Origin: RGIG4097 sp045613765
GTDB taxonomy: Bacteria > Bacillota > Clostridia > Christensenellales > CAG-917
Reading direction: 5' to 3'
Length of the DNA: 64,000 nucleotides
Assembly (NCBI GenBank): GCA_045613765.1
Contig: JAZLBO010000005.1
Location: forward strand, 6,109 to 70,108
Positions 60,323 through 64,000 of the stretch are shown one piece after another; positions within the stretch are counted from its first letter, which is position 1, and each line of letters opens with the position of its first letter. A program made the position numbers and the translations under genes. A model generated the notes under the pieces. It was not told the DNA's origin. It made no database searches and saw only the letters and a program-made list of their open reading frames with translations.

Positions 60323-61564
60323 ATGAAAAATTTGGTTGGAGCATGTATGTTTGGTCAAAGTGGTGGCCCTACATCAGTCATCAACAGCAGTGCAGCAGGC
60401 GTTTTCACCGAAGCACTCAAACAAGGCAACATCACTGCAGTCTATGGTGCAGAACACGGTATCGTTGGCATTCTCAATGAAAAATTCTTTGATATGTCAA
60501 AAGAAGATCCTCGTGAAATCGAACTTTTGAAGTACACACCTTCAAGCGCACTCGGTTCTGCAAGATACAAACTCAAAGACGCATCTGTTGATGATACAGA
60601 TTACAAGCGCATCCTTGAAGTTTTCAAGAAGTATGATGTCCGTTACTTCTTCTACAACGGTGGCAACGACAGTATGGACACCTGCAACAAGATCAGCAAA
60701 TATATGCAATCAGTAGGTTATGAATGCAACGTTATCGGCGTCCCCAAGACAATCGACAACGATCTTTTCGGCACAGACCATTGCCCTGGCTTTGCAAGTG
60801 CAGCAAAATATATCGCAACAACAATCATGGAAGTCAACCTTGATGCAAAAGTCTATGACTTTGGTTGCGTATGTATCATTGAAGCAATGGGCCGTAATGC
60901 AGGTTGGCTTACAGCAGCAGCAAAACTTGCAGAACACAAGGGCGCAGGCGCAGATTTGATTTATCTCCCCGAAATGCCTTTTGACGTTGACAAGTTTGTT
61001 GAAGACGTCAAAGCAGTTTGCGCAAAGAACAACAACAAGTGTATCGCAGTTGTCAGCGAAGGTATCAAGGACAAAGATGGCAGATATATCAGCGAAGGCA
61101 AAGCAGGTGCAAACGACGGCTTCGGCCATGCACAACTTGGTGGTCTTGCAGCAAGACTTGCAGCAATCATCAAAGAAAAACTCAACGTCAAAGTCCGTCC
61201 TATCGAACTTTCACTCATGCAAAGATGTGGCGCACACCTTGCATCAAAGCAAGACGTCGAAGAAGCATTTGCAGCAGGTGCATTTGCAGTCAAGAGCGCA
61301 TGCGAAGGCGAAACAGACAAGATGGTCATCTTTGAAAGAGATATGACAGACGGATACAAGTGTAACTGTGTCCTTATGCCTTTGGAACTTGCAGCAAACA
61401 CAGAAAAGACCGTTCCTCTCAACTGGATCACCAATGAAGGCACAGGCATCAGTGATGACTTTGTTGAATATGCACTTCCTCTCATCCAAGGCGACGCAAA
61501 AGCACCCCTTGAAGATGGTCTTCCCAGATTTGCAAAACTCAAGAAAGTTTACGCACAAAAATAA
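60323..61564 (+). CDS. pfp: Pyrophosphate-dependent phosphofructokinase
   Basis: 413 residues. MFGQSGGPTSVINSS at the N-terminus, YNGGNDSMDTCNKIS (Asp after GGN, typical of PPi users), PKTIDNDLFGTDHCPGFASAAKYI (PKTIDND) and EAMGRNAGWLTAAA identify the PPi-PFK clade. Unlike the ATP enzyme the reaction is reversible and conserves the energy of pyrophosphate. The unit has its own GGAG site 9 nt before the ATG; a CAATTAC/GTAATTG repeat (60249-60264) lies upstream. Tandem ATP- and PPi-PFK genes give two routes at the same step. Confidence 0.92.
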   Translation: MKNLVGACMFGQSGGPTSVINSSAAGVFTEALKQGNITAVYGAEHGIVGILNEKFFDMSKEDPREIELLKYTPSSALGSARYKLKDASVDDTDYKRILEVFKKYDVRYFFYNGGNDSMDTCNKISKYMQSVGYECNVIGVPKTIDNDLFGTDHCPGFASAAKYIATTIMEVNLDAKVYDFGCVCIIEAMGRNAGWLTAAAKLAEHKGAGADLIYLPEMPFDVDKFVEDVKAVCAKNNNKCIAVVSEGIKDKDGRYISEGKAGANDGFGHAQLGGLAARLAAIIKEKLNVKVRPIELSLMQRCGAHLASKQDVEEAFAAGAFAVKSACEGETDKMVIFERDMTDGYKCNCVLMPLELAANTEKTVPLNWITNEGTGISDDFVEYALPLIQGDAKAPLEDGLPRFAKLKKVYAQK

Positions 61565-61571
61565 CAAATAG

Positions 61572-61623
61572 ACGGCAACTCGTTTGCCGTGACAGTTGCT
61601 CACAACCATAAGGTTGTGGGCAA
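61572..61623 (+). terminator. Two hairpins after pfp, weak terminator
   Basis: ACGGCAA/TTGCCGT (61572-61590) is followed by TTGC-t-CACAACC/GGTTGTG-g-GCAA (61596-61623) with an ATAA loop. The T-run afterwards is short (TTTG). Confidence 0.55.
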
Positions 61624-61641
61624 TTTGTATTTGAATAGACA

Positions 61642-62703
61642 ATGGACAAACTCACTCGCGCTGAAAGACGAAAGGAAAACAAAGATTTTCGAGCCGAGCA
61701 TGGTATGGCAAAGTATCCACTGATGTCCTACCTTTACGATTATTCTGAAAGGACAAGGGCAACACAAAATGCAAAGACGCCTTTCAATAAGGAAGTAAAG
61801 GTGCTTGCAGACGTGGTGTACAAGACCATAGATGGCGAAGACTTGAAGATGGATATTTATCTGCCCACTGCAAAGGTTGACGGCAAGTTTCCTGTTGTCT
61901 TTGAAGTGCCCGGTGGTGGCTGGATGGTGCGCAATCGAAAGCGCCGTGCAGGATATGCCTCTATGTACGCAACAATGGGGGCAGTTGTCTTTGTCACAGA
62001 GCATAGGGTTTCCCCTATGGTTCATTTCCCCGAGCATCTCATTGACGTCATTGACGCCTACAATTTTGTCATTTCTCTACAAGATGAATACAATCTTGAC
62101 CTTGACAAAATCACGGTGTGTGGGGATAGTTCCGGTGGGCATCTCGGCGCTTGCCTTGGTGTTGCAAGCGTGCGACCTGACTATGTTGAAAAGTTTGGTC
62201 TTCCAACACCTCAAGTGAAGCCTGCAAGGCATATTTTCATCAGTGGCGCATTTTGTTTCGACGTCATGTATCGTATGCCTTTTGTGCATCAACTTTCACT
62301 GAAATATTTTAGTGGTATGAAGTCGGGCAAGGAGTTTAGACATTGGGATTTATACAAAGAAGTAAGCCCATTGAATTGCCTTACACCAGACTTTCCCACA
62401 ACGTACAATAATGGTGGCATACTTGACTGTCTTTGTTCACGAGATGCCAACCGTATGGCAGAAGCACTGACAAAAGCAGGGGTGCGCAACGAGTATTACG
62501 TTGGCAAAAACCTGTTCAACAGTGGGCACTGCTACGTCAAGCGTATCCCCTTTGCCCCTGCAAGAAAGGATATGCTTCGTATCATGACTTGGTACAAGGA
62601 CGAGATGATGTCACTTGGCATTGACTTGTCCCTTGGCTATCAACGAGTGGAAAGATTTTTGAAAAACTATCACAAAGCGCTCAAAGGGAAGGTACAATGT
62701 TAA
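61642..62703 (+). CDS. Alpha/beta-hydrolase (carboxylesterase/HSL-like)
   Basis: 353 residues. PVVFEVPGGGWMVRN is the oxyanion-hole strand of the HGGG type (with PGGG in place of HGGG), and CGDSSGGHLGACLG carries the nucleophile Ser. The His and Asp of the triad are expected near the C-terminus (FNSGHCYVKR is the likely His region). The 60-residue N-terminal extension is hydrophilic. No signal peptide, so a cytoplasmic esterase. No ribosome-binding site precedes the ATG. The RNA methyltransferase gene overlaps its 3' end by 7 nt. Confidence 0.82.
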   Translation: MDKLTRAERRKENKDFRAEHGMAKYPLMSYLYDYSERTRATQNAKTPFNKEVKVLADVVYKTIDGEDLKMDIYLPTAKVDGKFPVVFEVPGGGWMVRNRKRRAGYASMYATMGAVVFVTEHRVSPMVHFPEHLIDVIDAYNFVISLQDEYNLDLDKITVCGDSSGGHLGACLGVASVRPDYVEKFGLPTPQVKPARHIFISGAFCFDVMYRMPFVHQLSLKYFSGMKSGKEFRHWDLYKEVSPLNCLTPDFPTTYNNGGILDCLCSRDANRMAEALTKAGVRNEYYVGKNLFNSGHCYVKRIPFAPARKDMLRIMTWYKDEMMSLGIDLSLGYQRVERFLKNYHKALKGKVQC

Positions 62704-64000
62704 AACTGCTTGTTGGCGACATAATTGAAGGCGAGGTCATAGACCTTGGTGTCACGGGAGAAGGGGTGATCAAATATGATACACTTCCTATTTTCGTGCC
62801 ATTTGCACTGCCACTTGAAAAAGTGCGTGTGCGCATCAACTATGTCAAGAAAGATTACGCCTTTGGCGACCTTATTGAAGTTTTATCCCCTTCAAAAGAG
62901 CGCGTAAAGCCCCGTTGCTGTTATTTTGGCAAATGTGGGGGATGTGATTTGCAACACATGTCAAAGTCCGTTCAACTTGAAATCAAGCGTGTAAGCGTAG
63001 AGCGCAGTCTTAGAAGAAATGGTGGTTTTGACTATGATGTTCCCCCAGTAGTTTCGTTGAACGATTGGGGTTATCGCAACAAGTTGTCCTTGCCCTTTGG
63101 TGTCAATGGTCTTGGGGACGTTGTTGTAGGTTTTTATGAAAAACGCACACACAAAGTTGTGTCTATGAAACACTGCGCCCTTCACGGTGAGTGGGCAAGT
63201 GAACTTATTGACGTTGTCACAAAGTGGGCAAATGAAAATAAACTCACCGTCTATAATGAAAACACTGGCAAAGGTCTTCTTCGTCATCTCGTTGCAAGAA
63301 AGATTGACAACTTGTCCGTCACTCTCGTCATCAATGGGGATAGCGTGCAAGGAGTGGAAACTCTTGGCAAGGCCCTTGATGAAAAGTTTGGGGACACCAC
63401 GGTTTTCATATCAATCAACAAAAAGAATACAAACGTCATTTTGGGCGATAGCGCAAAACTTGTCTATGGCAAGGAAGTGGAGCAAAATCTTGGTATGTTC
63501 AAGGCAGTTGTTTCACCTATGAGTTTCTTGCAAGTCAACGCAAAAGTCCGTGACGCAATATATAGTGCAGTTGCAGAAAATCTCAAAGGATTTGATGGCA
63601 ACATTGTGGAATTATACTCTGGCGTGGGTCTTTTGACGGCAGAAATCGCATCAAGACTTCCACGTACAAAAATCATATCAGTGGAAATTGTCAAAGAGGC
63701 AACCCTCGACGCCAAAGCACTTATGTCCAAACTTGGATTTGACCATAGAGTTGAGTGTGTCAATGATGATGCCACCAAGTTTATGGAAAATATGAAAGGC
63801 AAAGCCCAAAACTCTGCCATTATTCTTGATCCACCAAGAAAAGGTTGCTCCCCTGAAGTCCTTGACAGCATAGTGAAAGGTGAGTTTGCAAAAGTTATCT
63901 ATATCTCTTGCAACCCTGCAACCCTTGGCAGAGATTTGAAAACTCTCCAAGAAAAATACCAAATCACATCACTGCAACCCTACGATATGTTCCCCCAAAC
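62697..64000 (+). CDS. 23S rRNA (uracil-5-)-methyltransferase RlmD-like (runs off right edge)
   Basis: At least 434 codons, open to the window end. An N-terminal TRAM-type domain (GDIIEGEVIDLGVTGEGVIKY) leads to the iron-sulfur cysteines in CCYFGKCGGCDLQH and the methyltransferase core NIVELYSGVGLLTAEIA, LDPPRKGCSPEVLD and ISCNPATLGRDL, whose Cys is the catalytic nucleophile. This is the RlmD/RlmC/TrmA family that makes 5-methyluridine. AAGGGAAGG lies 3 nt before ATG 62697, which overlaps the esterase stop. Whether the target is 23S rRNA or tRNA is not settled by the fragment. Confidence 0.9.
   Translation, partial: MLKLLVGDIIEGEVIDLGVTGEGVIKYDTLPIFVPFALPLEKVRVRINYVKKDYAFGDLIEVLSPSKERVKPRCCYFGKCGGCDLQHMSKSVQLEIKRVSVERSLRRNGGFDYDVPPVVSLNDWGYRNKLSLPFGVNGLGDVVVGFYEKRTHKVVSMKHCALHGEWASELIDVVTKWANENKLTVYNENTGKGLLRHLVARKIDNLSVTLVINGDSVQGVETLGKALDEKFGDTTVFISINKKNTNVILGDSAKLVYGKEVEQNLGMFKAVVSPMSFLQVNAKVRDAIYSAVAENLKGFDGNIVELYSGVGLLTAEIASRLPRTKIISVEIVKEATLDAKALMSKLGFDHRVECVNDDATKFMENMKGKAQNSAIILDPPRKGCSPEVLDSIVKGEFAKVIYISCNPATLGRDLKTLQEKYQITSLQPYDMFPQ

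Overview
The window looks like chromosome of a low-GC, anaerobic Gram-positive bacterium of class Clostridia, probably an uncultured gut-type lineage. The evidence is gene content and order: a maf-mreB-minD-minE-M50 peptidase run followed by the TIGR03960/TIGR03936/RNase G trio, rpmE followed by DUF1385/prmC and prfA, murB-PHP-whiA-dnaE-pfkA, DUF4364, a TM1266-type regulator and a SpoVB-like flippase. Coding density is high. I saw no rRNA, tRNA, CRISPR array, transposase or phage gene. Species cannot be named from the sequence.

Layout. 1-4.9 kb: the start of a SpoVB-like flippase (cut by the left edge) and a 1467-residue lipoprotein with five sugar-binding-like modules and a C-terminal membrane anchor, both on the minus strand. 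4.9-17.7 kb: two half-length TauE/SafE genes, then ppx-maf-mreB, minD-minE-small membrane protein-M50 peptidase, ROK kinase-B12/radical SAM-DUF2344-rng, and an MDR reductase. 17.7-19.3 kb: repeat cluster A, DUF4364 (minus), and the structured leader of a 3499-residue surface protein (19.3-29.8 kb) built from MBG/YDG repeats with an apparently cytoplasmic tail. 29.9-31.8 kb: rpiB, repeat cluster B, queH (minus). 31.8-37.5 kb: an ABC/FtsX exporter, a lipoprotein and a PIG-L deacetylase preceded by a 12-G tract. 37.5-41 kb: repeat cluster C, a leader RNA with its own promoter and terminator, the TM1266-type regulator, and an ABC importer. 41-50 kb: rpmE, a DUF1385-PrmC fusion, prfA, a P-loop protein, thrC, trpS, small conserved genes and a J-like protein. 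50-64 kb: an ArsR regulator, uvrC, murB-PHP-whiA, dnaE, ATP- and PPi-type phosphofructokinases, an esterase and a 23S rRNA methyltransferase cut by the right edge.

Most interesting. (1) A family of about 120-bp nested-hairpin elements in three clusters. The first element of each cluster starts at the stop codon of a plus-strand gene. Their outer, inner and apical stems keep pairing while the sequence changes between copies, and an outer-stem C-T mismatch is kept. (2) Several genes (uvrC, queH, the MDR gene, probably arsR) have a promoter whose -10 box lies 6-9 nt before the ATG, which predicts leaderless mRNAs. (3) A G12 homopolymer forms the ribosome-binding region of the PIG-L gene. (4) A leader at 37.85-37.98 kb has an antiterminator-like complement to its terminator. 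Functions of the giant surface protein and the repeats are inference.
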